A DNA stretch of 64,000 bases, taken from NCBI GenBank assembly GCA_000293845.2, contig ALYF01000002.1, positions 422,596 to 486,595 of the forward strand, in the 5' to 3' direction. Shown in pieces: positions 17,566 through 26,142 of the stretch; the first letter of the stretch is position 1, and each line of letters begins with the position of its first letter. The stretch comes from an alpha proteobacterium IMCC14465 (GTDB lineage Bacteria; Pseudomonadota; Alphaproteobacteria; RS24). The translations under genes and the position numbers were made by a program. The notes under the pieces are model-generated. The model ran no database searches and had not been told where the DNA came from. It saw only the letters and a program-made list of their open reading frames with translations.

Positions 17566-19380
17566 TTACAACCCGCCAATAGCCGCAATCGCAACAGCAC
17601 TCTGATAAACAATGGAAACAACATCTTTCCAGAATGGCAGATTCGAACGATATTCAGCATTTACCGGAACAATAATGGTATCGCCTTCACTTATAAGCTT
17701 GTTTGACCCGTATTTAAACCAACCACCTTTAGGGAAGCTAATATTACCATTAGGCTTGACGATATAGATATTATCCTCATCGGCAAGCTGTGTGATACCG
17801 GCCGCTAGCGTTAAGTAATCTTCAATCTCAAATTCTGGATTATAGACTTGCGAACTTGGACGCCGAACTTCACCAAAAACAGCGACTGTATTATTTTTTC
17901 TAGGAATTGAAAGCGCATCTCCATTCTCAAGAGCTAAATCCGCATCATTTCGTCCTGCCAAAGCGCGCGGCAAATCAATAATAACACGACCAACGCCTGA
18001 GAAATTTTCAAGTAGGTCTGTAGTAAATTTGAGATTATCTACCCCAACACTACCTGTATCTTGAGTTTGAATGTAACTGACTACATTTCTGCGCAATTCT
18101 TCAGCTAATTCTCTAGATCTCAAAACTTCATTTTTACGGACTTTTTCTCGCGTAAAAATTGCCCCATCCATGAAAGCGGCTTCTGTAAGACCGCCTGCTC
18201 GTTCTATAAGATCAGTGATGCGTTCACCCTCTGACAAAAGATAAGTGCCGGGATAACTCACTTCACCTTGAATTTTAACACGGATTGCTGAAGGTTTGTT
18301 CAAACTAAGATTTGCCCCATTGACCTTTTTGTAAGCGGAACTTTTAAACTTGAAGTGGATAGAGTCACCGTCAAAAAATACGAAATCTTTTAAAGTACTA
18401 AAATCTAAAATTTGTTTAGGGATTTGCGCCATTAGAGATAAGTAAACAACATCATGCTTATCTCCCCCCGGCTGAAGCCCCCCAGCATAAGCGATTAAGG
18501 TCTCGGCATTTTCTTCACCTGTAAGCTCGAATACGCCTTGACGTTTCACAGCGCCGGTAATTAGTAGAGCATTACCTGCATCACCGACAAAAATGACATC
18601 ATTTGGTCTCAAATTAATATCGGATGAATTATCACCCTCAAGGAGAAAATCATACAGATCTACACTACCGACAAGTTTACCCTGTCTTTTGACTTGAATA
18701 TTTCTATAGGTACCTAGCTCTGTTATACCCCCAGCCAAATATAAAGCATATGTCACTCGGGATAGAGACGGCATGCTATACATACCGGGCACCTTAACGT
18801 TGCCGGCAATAAAAATATTTATATTTTTTGTCTTACCGATTGAGATTGTTGCATTTACACCAACAAGTTGATTATTGACGCGACTACGAATGAGCTGTTT
18901 TGCCTCATCAAAATTAAGGCCATTTAGGTTAATTGGCCCAATCTTGGGGAGTAAGATTGCACCAGTCCTGTCAATATTAAGCACAAATTCACCACTTTCA
19001 GCGCCATAATACTGAATGATAATCTGATCCCCCAACCCCAAAAGATAATCCTCAGGGACCTGAGCATCATCTGCTATAGCAAATTTTCTCTCAACAGAAA
19101 ACAAATCGGAGCCGAAACGAGTCGCACCCTCACCGAAGCCAATAAATGAACGCATATCTGCTTTTTCATCTTTTCCAGTAACTCTTATTGTTGTTTTGTT
19201 ATCACCAATTTCGGTTTGTTGATTATTATAATTCTGATTTAATCCTTTTATGTCAATTCCTAAACTCTTTGCACGCGCAATTTGTTCTATTGTTTGAGCA
19301 GCTGCCTCTGTCAGAAAGCCAAACAAAGCTAAAATAAATAGAGATTTTATAAAAATTGAATTACGAAATAAATAAGACAT
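17566..19380 (-). CDS. Wza-type polysaccharide export protein with SLBB domains
   Basis: A 604-residue periplasmic/outer-membrane export protein. It has a signal peptide (to about AAA-Q29, no lipobox Cys), a Poly_export domain (YLLGLGDQIIIQYYG to VGVNATISIGK, about residues 110-190) and several SLBB domains marked by VPGMYSMPSLSRVTYALYLAGG, KRQGVFELTGEENAETLIAYAGG, YPGTYLLSEGERITDLIERAGG and EVRRPSSQVY. It would form the outer-membrane channel for the polymer. It is longer than E. coli Wza (about 380 residues) because of the extra SLBB units, and lacks the acylation site. Confidence 0.88.
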   Translation of the reverse strand: MSYLFRNSIFIKSLFILALFGFLTEAAAQTIEQIARAKSLGIDIKGLNQNYNNQQTEIGDNKTTIRVTGKDEKADMRSFIGFGEGATRFGSDLFSVERKFAIADDAQVPEDYLLGLGDQIIIQYYGAESGEFVLNIDRTGAILLPKIGPINLNGLNFDEAKQLIRSRVNNQLVGVNATISIGKTKNINIFIAGNVKVPGMYSMPSLSRVTYALYLAGGITELGTYRNIQVKRQGKLVGSVDLYDFLLEGDNSSDINLRPNDVIFVGDAGNALLITGAVKRQGVFELTGEENAETLIAYAGGLQPGGDKHDVVYLSLMAQIPKQILDFSTLKDFVFFDGDSIHFKFKSSAYKKVNGANLSLNKPSAIRVKIQGEVSYPGTYLLSEGERITDLIERAGGLTEAAFMDGAIFTREKVRKNEVLRSRELAEELRRNVVSYIQTQDTGSVGVDNLKFTTDLLENFSGVGRVIIDLPRALAGRNDADLALENGDALSIPRKNNTVAVFGEVRRPSSQVYNPEFEIEDYLTLAAGITQLADEDNIYIVKPNGNISFPKGGWFKYGSNKLISEGDTIIVPVNAEYRSNLPFWKDVVSIVYQSAVAIAAIGGL

Positions 19381-19406
19381 ACCAATCCACTTGTTATTTA
19401 CTTGGT

Positions 19407-19931
19407 CTAATTTTGTTTTTTCAATGTCATGAGTTTATTGAAAGGTTCAAGGAATTGTTGAATCTGCATTACGCCCCCCCCTGAGTCCACAACAATTTTA
19501 TTGATGAATTTCTCTTTAGTTCCACAAGATTGGGTGTAAATCAATCCGTTATCAGAGCGGTCTTCACGCCATTCACCACAACTATTTCCAAGAATAAAGG
19601 AGTTTTCATCATTGAACTCAAGCCTACCAATATCGGTTTCCTGAAACTCATACTCCCCATCGAAATCCCCGAAACCAACTATCGAATGTATAGACCATCC
19701 ATCAAAAAATAGTGAGTTTCCGAATTTATCCGCGAATAGCGTGCCATTTGGCATTTCGATCGCTATCAACCGATAGTTTAGATTGTCATATGTTGCATCC
19801 CAGTAAAAATCCTGAGTATTGACGACCTTTTCGGGTGAATAAAACCGTTCGAATTGACTGGCTGAAACTGTACAAGCATTGACCGTTAAAAATATAAAAA
19901 TAATTTTTAAAAAATGATACGTAGAATTCAT
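19407..19931 (-). CDS. YjbF/GfcB-like lipoprotein
   Basis: A 174-residue protein with a signal peptide ending in a plausible lipobox (TVNAC, Cys20), so it is probably an outer-membrane lipoprotein. The WDATYDNLNYRLIAIEMPNGTLFADKFGNSLFFDGWSIHSIVGFG stretch loosely follows the beta-rich core of the YjbF/GfcB family, and its location directly after yjbH-like supports this. It is shorter than E. coli YjbF (about 212 residues). Family assignment relies mainly on context; a general uncharacterised EPS lipoprotein remains possible. Confidence 0.5.
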   Translation of the reverse strand: MNSTYHFLKIIFIFLTVNACTVSASQFERFYSPEKVVNTQDFYWDATYDNLNYRLIAIEMPNGTLFADKFGNSLFFDGWSIHSIVGFGDFDGEYEFQETDIGRLEFNDENSFILGNSCGEWREDRSDNGLIYTQSCGTKEKFINKIVVDSGGGVMQIQQFLEPFNKLMTLKKQN

Positions 19932-19933
19932 AT

Positions 19934-21997
19934 TTAAGGCCTCATGCGCATTTTATTTTTGTCGAGAAGATCATATCTAACGTTCCTAAGATTATGCCAG
20001 AGATTACCTGAAAAACCTTCTAACCTTGCGCCACCATCCCTTTGGACAGATCTAAGATGAGTCTGGTAAGAATTCCTGCCGGCACGCCCGAATATAGCAT
20101 ATAAAGGGACCTTAAAGTAAAGGCCTTTGTCAAAGCTACCTTCACCGAAATCTTCAGCAGAAACATTTGTTTTCGATGCCCAGACCCCGACCTTCCAGCC
20201 ATTATCAAAGGTGCGATTCAATTCAAGTGTCACACCCTTATCTTTAGCCAAATATTGACCGGCATGAAGCGCAGCATCAAAGTTATAAAGAGGCGTTGCC
20301 CAATAAGCGCTTACAAAACCTGTAAATGTCTCATAGTCCAGATGATCAAAGTGCCTATCATAGGCTCTTTTCTTAGCGTGGTGTCCGCTTACACCTACAG
20401 CTAATCTTGACTTTGAAGGTGTGTATAAAACCTCACCTCCAATACCGGAAAACATATCTTCTAAAATACCTGCCTCAAATCGGTAATGGACATTTTTATT
20501 CAGTGAATTGCGGTAAGATAAATATAAGTTCTGAATGCCATTCTCACCTTCTTGAAGATATTTCTTAATTTCCGACCTAACTCTGGGGAGAACGGAGTTA
20601 CTTTCCCGAATAATCGTGTCAAAATTATTATCAATATCAAGAGCATAATTATAATTTAAGGAGAGATTTTTACTGAATAAAATATTTGCACCTAACCTCC
20701 CATAAATTTGGTATCTAAGAGGTTTATCAGGATCCATGATTTGCAGACGATTTTGCAAAGAAAAATTAATAGGAAGGTTCAGGCGCGCAAAACCAGTCGT
20801 ATTTCTTGGATCTGAAATTTTTCGAGGGGAAACAAGATCGATTTGATTCTTAAAAGCTTCCGGTGTTTTATTGTAAATCTTAGAAGGTCTAATTGTTTCG
20901 ATTGTATGAACTCTATAACCGTCTTCATTTAGTATCAAACTTAACGACTTATATCTTTGAGGCAAATGTACATCTGCCAATCGCAAAGCATGAGAAATAG
21001 CATCCGGCCAGAAGTGAAAATCTTTATTACCTATTTCAAGCGTGACGTGGTCTGACTCCTCCGAATAATCAGCTGCGAAAAGTTTTAAACCTGATGCCTC
21101 CATATCAAAAAGCAACCGGTCATACCAAACGGATAACTCTAACCCGTCAGCAAATTCATTCTTATCAATTTCCAAAGAAGACTTAAAAGGCTTTATATCA
21201 AACTTTTTAGAATCAGACTTACCGTTCAAATGAGCACTTATTCTAATACCAAATTCTTCATTATGCTGATAACTCGAAGTTAAAAATACATTATCAAAAA
21301 CTTCCCACTCAACACCAAAACTTATGGGCGAATCAACACCATCGCCTCCTTTGACTTGCTGAAATTCATATTCATCAGGGTTATATTCAATAAGCAGCTT
21401 GATTGGTTTATCTTTAACATCATATGTCGCCCCCGCAAAAACACCCGCCTCTTTGCCACTGAAAAAGTTTGAAAGGCTTAATTCACCACCCAAACCGGTA
21501 TCAGCATCACGTACATTGAAATTATCGGATATATTTGAAAGCGGGTTTTTAAAATCACCACGGCCTGCCAGCCTGCCCCAACCAAGACCGAGTGTTAAAT
21601 CAAACTGACCAAATTTTTTTGAGCCGACAATATATTCAGAACCGAAAACACCCGTTCCCACTAAATCTCGAATACCAACAGATACCTGAGGGAGGTACGC
21701 CGTTTCTTCAATCAATCGAATTTTTGCTTCATAACTTCTGTCATAATAGAAAAAATCCTCAAATCCGGCATATCTAAAAGTGGTTTCAAACCATGGCGTA
21801 GCTTGGTAATTGAGGGAATATACACTTATGCTATCTTGCTTACTGACAGTCGTTTTAAGAACACCATCATCCATCATTCGAGCGGTTGGTATATCAATAA
21901 TACCAGTCGTTCCAAGATCTGAAGCAAAAGCGTTTATGTTAAAACATAAAGGTAAAAAAGGCCCTACTAAGAGGGCCTTTAATAAAAATCTGTACAT
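19934..21997 (-). CDS. YjbH/GfcD-like outer-membrane beta-barrel protein
   Basis: A protein of 687 residues with signal peptide (MYRFLLKALLVGPF to NAFA), then SDLGTTGIIDIPTARMMDDGVLKTTVSKQ, the typical YjbH N-terminus. Alternating hydrophobic/polar strands through to the C-terminus suggest one or two barrels. YjbH proteins assist export or surface retention of exopolysaccharide. The ATG at 21997 is chosen because it gives a clean signal peptide; the region upstream overlaps the previous gene and is low-complexity in this frame. There is no Shine-Dalgarno sequence, so translation is probably coupled to the upstream gene that ends 13 bases earlier. A terminator-like hairpin lies inside the signal-peptide codons. 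Confidence 0.82.
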   Translation of the reverse strand: MYRFLLKALLVGPFLPLCFNINAFASDLGTTGIIDIPTARMMDDGVLKTTVSKQDSISVYSLNYQATPWFETTFRYAGFEDFFYYDRSYEAKIRLIEETAYLPQVSVGIRDLVGTGVFGSEYIVGSKKFGQFDLTLGLGWGRLAGRGDFKNPLSNISDNFNVRDADTGLGGELSLSNFFSGKEAGVFAGATYDVKDKPIKLLIEYNPDEYEFQQVKGGDGVDSPISFGVEWEVFDNVFLTSSYQHNEEFGIRISAHLNGKSDSKKFDIKPFKSSLEIDKNEFADGLELSVWYDRLLFDMEASGLKLFAADYSEESDHVTLEIGNKDFHFWPDAISHALRLADVHLPQRYKSLSLILNEDGYRVHTIETIRPSKIYNKTPEAFKNQIDLVSPRKISDPRNTTGFARLNLPINFSLQNRLQIMDPDKPLRYQIYGRLGANILFSKNLSLNYNYALDIDNNFDTIIRESNSVLPRVRSEIKKYLQEGENGIQNLYLSYRNSLNKNVHYRFEAGILEDMFSGIGGEVLYTPSKSRLAVGVSGHHAKKRAYDRHFDHLDYETFTGFVSAYWATPLYNFDAALHAGQYLAKDKGVTLELNRTFDNGWKVGVWASKTNVSAEDFGEGSFDKGLYFKVPLYAIFGRAGRNSYQTHLRSVQRDGGARLEGFSGNLWHNLRNVRYDLLDKNKMRMRP
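21954..21980 (-). terminator. Terminator-like hairpin inside the yjbH signal-peptide coding region
   Basis: On the minus strand AAAGGCCCT (21980-21972) and AGGGCCTTT (21965-21957) form a perfect 9-bp stem with a 6-base loop, continuing into a run of T (six in all up to 21954). This is the form of an intrinsic terminator. It begins 17 bases after the yjbH start codon, so translating ribosomes would melt it. It could act as an attenuator between the small low-complexity protein and yjbH. Confidence 0.6.
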
Positions 21998-22010
21998 AGA
22001 ATAAATTAAA

Positions 22011-22322
22011 TTAGTTAGTAGTGGTCGTTGTTGTTGTTGTTGTTGTACTGCTATCGTCATCTCCACCATTTCCATCGTTACTTGGTGCAGGCGAGTTATC
22101 ATCATCATCATCGGCTGCAACGGCAATACCAACTACAGCAGCACCGACAGCAACAGCAGTAACTACGGATACGCCTGCGATAGTTCCAGCACTTGCAGCG
22201 CCAGCGCCAGCGCCAGCGCCAGCGCCAGCGCCAGCGCCAGCGCCAGCGGATGACCCAGGCTGGGCATATGCTGAGCTTGAAATAATTGTGGCTACAATAA
22301 ATGCCATGAGTTTTTTGAGCAT
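22011..22322 (-). CDS. YjbE/GfcA-like secreted low-complexity protein
   Basis: A 103-residue exported protein: signal peptide MLKKLMAFIVATIISSSAYA, an Ala-Gly repeat, a hydrophobic stretch (TIAGVSVVTAVAVGAAVVGIAVA), an Asp run and a C-terminal poly-Thr tail. E. coli YjbE and GfcA share this plan, including the Thr-rich end, and likewise open the yjb/gfc operon. The start is the ATG at 22322: AAGGA stands eight bases before it, while an ATG three codons upstream touches the Shine-Dalgarno sequence. Its function in the family is unknown, probably related to EPS secretion. Confidence 0.72.
   Translation of the reverse strand: MLKKLMAFIVATIISSSAYAQPGSSAGAGAGAGAGAGAGAGAASAGTIAGVSVVTAVAVGAAVVGIAVAADDDDDNSPAPSNDGNGGDDDSSTTTTTTTTTTN
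22021..22043 (-). repeat. Trinucleotide repeat encoding poly-Thr
   Basis: Near-perfect GTT/AAC-type triplet run that encodes the C-terminal threonine tract of the YjbE-like protein. Length changes would stay in frame. Confidence 0.8.
22199..22246 (-). repeat. Hexanucleotide microsatellite (8 units) encoding Ala-Gly
   Basis: Eight perfect copies of CGCCAG on the plus strand encode the Gly-Ala dipeptide tract just behind the signal peptide of the YjbE-like protein. Perfect repetition suggests recent slippage; unit gain or loss stays in frame. Confidence 0.92.
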
Positions 22323-22404
22323 TTGAATCATCCTTAAATAAGTCTTTATAAAGTTTTATAAACTAAAAATACTAACAATTGTCAATATTTAAAAAGAAAC
22401 TTAA

Positions 22405-23043
22405 CTATAATTTTTTACTAAAATATTTAATGTTTTTACTTAAAAGAAAATCTTTGAGGCCTTTATAGTCTTCTTTTGTAATATACCTCAAATAATCCCT
22501 GCGTTTCATGCGAGTATATCGGAAATCCCAAAAACCAAAATCAAACACTTTCCAGCCTATTTCGGTTTTATGCACAAAGAGTTTCAAATTTAAATCTGGA
22601 ACAATTTTCATGTTTCGCTCAACGATTAAAACAGCCATTTCTTCACTTAACACATTGATTTTATGTAGTTTTAGATCCGTATTCAAATTGCTATGGAGCC
22701 ATTCATAGGCATATCTTCTAAATGTGCCTTTGAGAGCAAGAATAATCTGGGAGCGTTCACGCTCAGGGATTTTCAGGAATTTTTCCTCCCCAATGATTGT
22801 TTTGAGAGTCTGCTCAGGGTCAGAATGTTGCAAAAATAGCCCAGCAGGGCCTTTTTCGAAGGCTTCAGGGTTCTTTCGGAAATATTTGCGCCTCAGCCTG
22901 ACCTCTTTACTCGACAGAATATCATCGGCAAAAGTGTCTTCTATCTCTTTGATGATCTGTTCGTTTGGCCTTTCTTGGCCTGCAACAGGCGATTCTAAGA
23001 CCAAAACTATTAATAAAGCTGAGAATAACGACCTGATTACCAT
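22405..23043 (-). CDS. MlaC-like periplasmic protein
   Basis: A 212-residue exported protein (signal peptide to about AGQ). The central ERSQIILALKGTFRRYAYEWL and late EIGWKVFDFGFWDFRYTRMKRRDYLRYI align in layout with MlaC/Ttg2D (EQRxxFxxAFxxLLxRTYA and GWKVYDVxxEGVSxVxxxRxxF). MlaC carries phospholipids between membranes. Its place in an EPS operon, with no Mla permease nearby, is unusual; a role in lipid or polymer handling at the envelope is inference. It overlaps the MipA-like gene by seven bases. Confidence 0.5.
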   Translation of the reverse strand: MVIRSLFSALLIVLVLESPVAGQERPNEQIIKEIEDTFADDILSSKEVRLRRKYFRKNPEAFEKGPAGLFLQHSDPEQTLKTIIGEEKFLKIPERERSQIILALKGTFRRYAYEWLHSNLNTDLKLHKINVLSEEMAVLIVERNMKIVPDLNLKLFVHKTEIGWKVFDFGFWDFRYTRMKRRDYLRYITKEDYKGLKDFLLSKNIKYFSKKL

Positions 23044-23858
23044 ATTTTGAATTTACGAACGAACCCAATCCCACCAAGGAGATAATCCTCTTCTTTAATC
23101 AGAGGGCTTCTATCGTTCTTTCCCTGTGAAAGATCAATATATTTGGCATAGCCGATAACAAGCCAGTTACCGGTCTCATACTTAACAGTTGTAGATAATC
23201 TATGCCCCATCAAACCGCTACGCGCTTTAAACAATGCGCGATCAGGTGTGACAAACTGTTGATTTACTGAGAAAAATTTAGACTGATAGTCTTCACTCGC
23301 CCAAACGATACCTATATCCAAATCCAAAAATAGGGAATCACGCTGGGTTTCAAAATGTAGGCGCGGCTCGAGAAGATAACCTGCATCTTGCACAAATTCA
23401 TCATCCAACGCCCCATCTTCCCCCAAAAACTCCAAGGATGCGCGGATAGGAATATCAATACTAAGGTAATATTTTTCTTGCTGGATAAGCCGCAGACTAA
23501 CCTCGGGTCCAATTTCAACAAAAAGCCCCAAATCCGGCATTCCCTGACGCGCAACATTATCATCACTCGATACAGGGAGAGAGCCCGTAATATCAAAATC
23601 AAGCTGGATGATATTCGTATTAATCAGTTCAGCATGCACGCCTTCATCATTCACGCTTAACCGGTCTGACCTAAAATCAACATAAGGCAAGGGTAGAAAA
23701 TAATCATCATTTTCATCTGAACCGGGATAATGCGGTAAAGAGGCCATTCCCAGCCCACCCCCGATAATCAGAGACGTGGCATCACGCGACTGGTTTTCAT
23801 CGGCATGGCCTGTGAAAGGCACGCATAAAGCCGCTAAAACTAAGAAAATTCTCTTCAT
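23037..23858 (-). CDS. MipA/OmpV-family outer-membrane protein
   Basis: A 273-residue protein with signal peptide (to GHA-D), then IIGGGLGMASLPHYPGSDENDDYFLPLPYVDFRSDRLSVNDEGV, the hallmark start of MipA/OmpV proteins, and a C-terminal beta-strand ending in aromatic residues (FVRKFKIW). E. coli MipA scaffolds MltA and PBP1B. Here it stands at the head of the EPS export genes. AGAGGG precedes the ATG. Its own promoter must lie in or before the aldo-keto reductase gene, since only 19 bases separate the two. Confidence 0.85.
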   Translation of the reverse strand: MKRIFLVLAALCVPFTGHADENQSRDATSLIIGGGLGMASLPHYPGSDENDDYFLPLPYVDFRSDRLSVNDEGVHAELINTNIIQLDFDITGSLPVSSDDNVARQGMPDLGLFVEIGPEVSLRLIQQEKYYLSIDIPIRASLEFLGEDGALDDEFVQDAGYLLEPRLHFETQRDSLFLDLDIGIVWASEDYQSKFFSVNQQFVTPDRALFKARSGLMGHRLSTTVKYETGNWLVIGYAKYIDLSQGKNDRSPLIKEEDYLLGGIGFVRKFKIW

Positions 23859-23877
23859 AAACCCTCTGTAAACTCAT

Positions 23878-24918
23878 TTAAGGACAAAGATTGGAAGCAC
23901 TGAGATGTATTTCTTCTATTTCCGACAAAATGTCATCCGTTAACTCAACATCTATAGAGGAAATCGCGATTTCTAGCTGCTCCATGCTTGTCGCACCGAT
24001 AATATTGGACGTTACAAAAGGTCTGGTCGTGACGAATTGAATGGCCAATTTCGCAGGATTTAACCCGTGTTTGTCTGCAAGCGCAAGATACTTGTCGACG
24101 GCCTCTTCCGTACCCGGTGTTTCATAGCGATTCAGCCGTGGCGCAATATATTTTCTTGACCCAACAGGCACCGCGCCTTTTTGATATTTGCCCGTTAAAT
24201 AGCCCTGTGCCAATGGGGAATAGGCTAATAAGCCAACCTTATCGCGGTGATAAATCTCGGAACCGCCAAGCTCATAAATGCGATTTAGAAAATTATAAGC
24301 ATTTTGAACAGAGACGACCCTCGGCAGGTTTTTAGTTTCCGCATAATGCAAAAACTTCATTGTTCCCCATGGCGTTTCATTAGAAAGACCAAAATGGCGC
24401 ACTTTGCCGGACTGCTTCAACTCATCCAAAATACCAAGCGTATCCTCAATGCGGTTAATTTCATCACCGAAATGCTGATATCCCAACCCACCAAATATAG
24501 GTAAAGGTCGGTCAGGCCAGTGAAGTTGATAGAGATCAATATAATCCGTCTTTAAACGCACAAGGCTTTTATCAATCGCTTCCATAATCTGCGGGCGCGT
24601 CAATTCGGGCTCATCACCATTATCTCTAAACCATGCCATGTTAGACCGACCAACGACTTTAGTCGCCAAAATAACGTCTTGCCGCTTGCCAGTTTTTTCA
24701 AACCAGTTGCCAATCATGGTTTCTGTTCGCCCCTGCGTCTCAGCTTCCGGCGGAATAGGGTAAAGTTCGGCGGTATCAAAAAAGTTGACACCCTTCTCAA
24801 AAGCATAATCCATCTGCTCAAAGGCTTCTTCTTCGGTATTTTGACGCCCCCATGTCATTGTACCGAGACAGATGGCACTAACCTGCACATCCGTATCTCC
24901 TAATTGTCTTCTTTCCAT
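23878..24918 (-). CDS. Aldo/keto reductase (Tas-like)
   Basis: A 346-residue AKR. MERRQLGDTDVQVSAICLGTMTWG, NFFDTAELYPIPPEAETQGRTE (with catalytic Asp and Tyr) and LYQLHWPDRPLPIFGG match the E. coli Tas group closely; K and H of the tetrad are in LATKVVG and QLHWP. It probably reduces carbonyl compounds with NADPH; the physiological substrate is unknown. The ATG at 24918 has GAGAGGGG upstream, so the longer in-frame GTG start is rejected. It is divergent from the nitroreductase with 96 bases between. Confidence 0.9.
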   Translation of the reverse strand: MERRQLGDTDVQVSAICLGTMTWGRQNTEEEAFEQMDYAFEKGVNFFDTAELYPIPPEAETQGRTETMIGNWFEKTGKRQDVILATKVVGRSNMAWFRDNGDEPELTRPQIMEAIDKSLVRLKTDYIDLYQLHWPDRPLPIFGGLGYQHFGDEINRIEDTLGILDELKQSGKVRHFGLSNETPWGTMKFLHYAETKNLPRVVSVQNAYNFLNRIYELGGSEIYHRDKVGLLAYSPLAQGYLTGKYQKGAVPVGSRKYIAPRLNRYETPGTEEAVDKYLALADKHGLNPAKLAIQFVTTRPFVTSNIIGATSMEQLEIAISSIDVELTDDILSEIEEIHLSASNLCP

Positions 24919-25014
24919 GATACCCCTCTCTAGAAACCGAACTGTGCTGATAAGTTCAGTTGCAACGCAAATTCCAATCACATAACTTCGGGAGAGTATT
25001 GAAAAGGAGCCATA

Positions 25015-25686
25015 ATGACAACTGTTTCAGAAGCGATATTATCCCGGCGTTCCATCAGATCTTTTCTTGATAAACCAGTTCCCCCCGATTTGATAAGCAA
25101 GATAATCACGCAGGCAGCTCGCGCACCATCCGGCGGTAATCTGCAACCTTGGTATGTCGATATTGTTACCGAGGACAGCCACAAGCGACTTCTGGATCTA
25201 ATTCAAACGAAAATTGCTTCAAACCCGACCGGAGAGACAAAGCATTATGATTTCTATCCCAGTGACTTGCCGGATAAATATACCAACCGCAGACGCGCTA
25301 CCGGCGCGGGCCTCTATGAAGCCATGGGCATAGCCTATGATGATAAAGAGGCACGGTGGGATGCCATGAAATTAAATTGGGCGTTTTTCGGCGCCCCTGT
25401 CGGTCTGTTTTTCTCAATTGATAAATTCATGGGCAAGAACCAGTGGTGTCACCTTGGCATGCTGATGCAAAATATTTCGCTTCTCGCCATTGAGAACGGC
25501 CTTGCCACTTGCATGCAAGAGGCTTGGGCTGTCTATAGCGATACGATGCATGAGTTTCTGAATCTGCCTGAAGAACGCATCTTTTATTGCGGCATGGCAC
25601 TCGGATATGAAGATAAAAATGCGCCCGTTAATAAATTCATTACAAAAAGGGAAAATATAACTGAATTTGTTAGTTTTATTGATTGA
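25015..25686 (+). CDS. Nitroreductase family protein
   Basis: A 223-residue flavoenzyme of the NfsB/oxygen-insensitive nitroreductase family. ILSRRSIRSFLDKPVP carries the FMN-phosphate Arg residues, ARAPSGGNLQPW is the flavin/dimer segment, and CMQEAWAVYSD and EERIFYCGMALGYED close the fold. It is likely an NAD(P)H-dependent reductase of quinones or nitro compounds. GGAG precedes the ATG. The divergent arrangement with the aldo/keto reductase suggests a shared control region. Confidence 0.9.
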   Translation: MTTVSEAILSRRSIRSFLDKPVPPDLISKIITQAARAPSGGNLQPWYVDIVTEDSHKRLLDLIQTKIASNPTGETKHYDFYPSDLPDKYTNRRRATGAGLYEAMGIAYDDKEARWDAMKLNWAFFGAPVGLFFSIDKFMGKNQWCHLGMLMQNISLLAIENGLATCMQEAWAVYSDTMHEFLNLPEERIFYCGMALGYEDKNAPVNKFITKRENITEFVSFID

Positions 25687-25765
25687 AATAAAACAAATAA
25701 GGCGTATGTATCTTAGAAGTATTCTAGTTTCGCATGTGTATTGTAAACGAGGTAATAAGAGTATC

Positions 25766-26122
25766 ATGAGAAAAGAAGTGATTTTTAATGAGTGGTTGCA
25801 AGAAGTTTCTAAATATCCCAATGTCAATTACTTCAGACATTCAGGCGCTACGATGAGCCTGATGGCAACCATTGCTTCCCTAAATGGGGATTTCAATTTC
25901 GGGGTTACTGATTACATAAAGATTGCCCAACAGCATCAAGTATCAAAAAACCATAGCGAAAGCTCCCTCCGTAATTTTTTGATGAAGGCGATTAAAGACG
26001 GTCACTTTGTAGCTCTTGATAATCCGCTTAAGAAAACCAGAAAAACCCTCGTTCTTTCCGACACGCTGAAGAAAGAATACCGTAATTGGTTGGGCTCACT
26101 GTCTAAAAAATTCGCTGCTTAA
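25766..26122 (+). CDS. Winged-helix-like small protein, possible regulator
   Basis: A 118-residue basic protein. SKNHSESSLRNFLMKAIKDGHFVALDNPLKKTRKTLVLSDTLKKEYRNWL resembles the recognition helix and wing of small MarR-like regulators (xPxDxRRKxVxLTxxG), but the N-terminal helices are not typical, so the call is tentative. The ATG at 25766 follows a GAGG-like site; an upstream in-frame start would add 33 residues without Shine-Dalgarno support. It follows the nitroreductase gene by 79 bases and might regulate it. Confidence 0.55.
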   Translation: MRKEVIFNEWLQEVSKYPNVNYFRHSGATMSLMATIASLNGDFNFGVTDYIKIAQQHQVSKNHSESSLRNFLMKAIKDGHFVALDNPLKKTRKTLVLSDTLKKEYRNWLGSLSKKFAA

Positions 26123-26142
26123 CTTAATCATCAATCTATTGC

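Noticed and set aside
21998..22132. N-terminal extension of the YjbH-like protein (Met/Gln-rich)
   Set aside because: It reads through the upstream gene in another frame and would put 45 odd residues before a clear signal peptide.
22199..22246. CRISPR-like array
   Set aside because: Units are six bases long, contiguous and without spacers; it is a coding microsatellite. No CRISPR array or cas gene was seen in the window.
22021..22326. Long plus-strand frame opposite the YjbE-like gene (poly-Val/Ser/Ala-Pro)
   Set aside because: It is the mirror of the microsatellites; no Shine-Dalgarno sequence, no domain, and the minus-strand frame has a proper signal peptide.
24919..24981. Longer start (GTG) for the aldo/keto reductase
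   Set aside because: The ATG at 24918 has a strong Shine-Dalgarno site and begins exactly at the conserved N-terminus.
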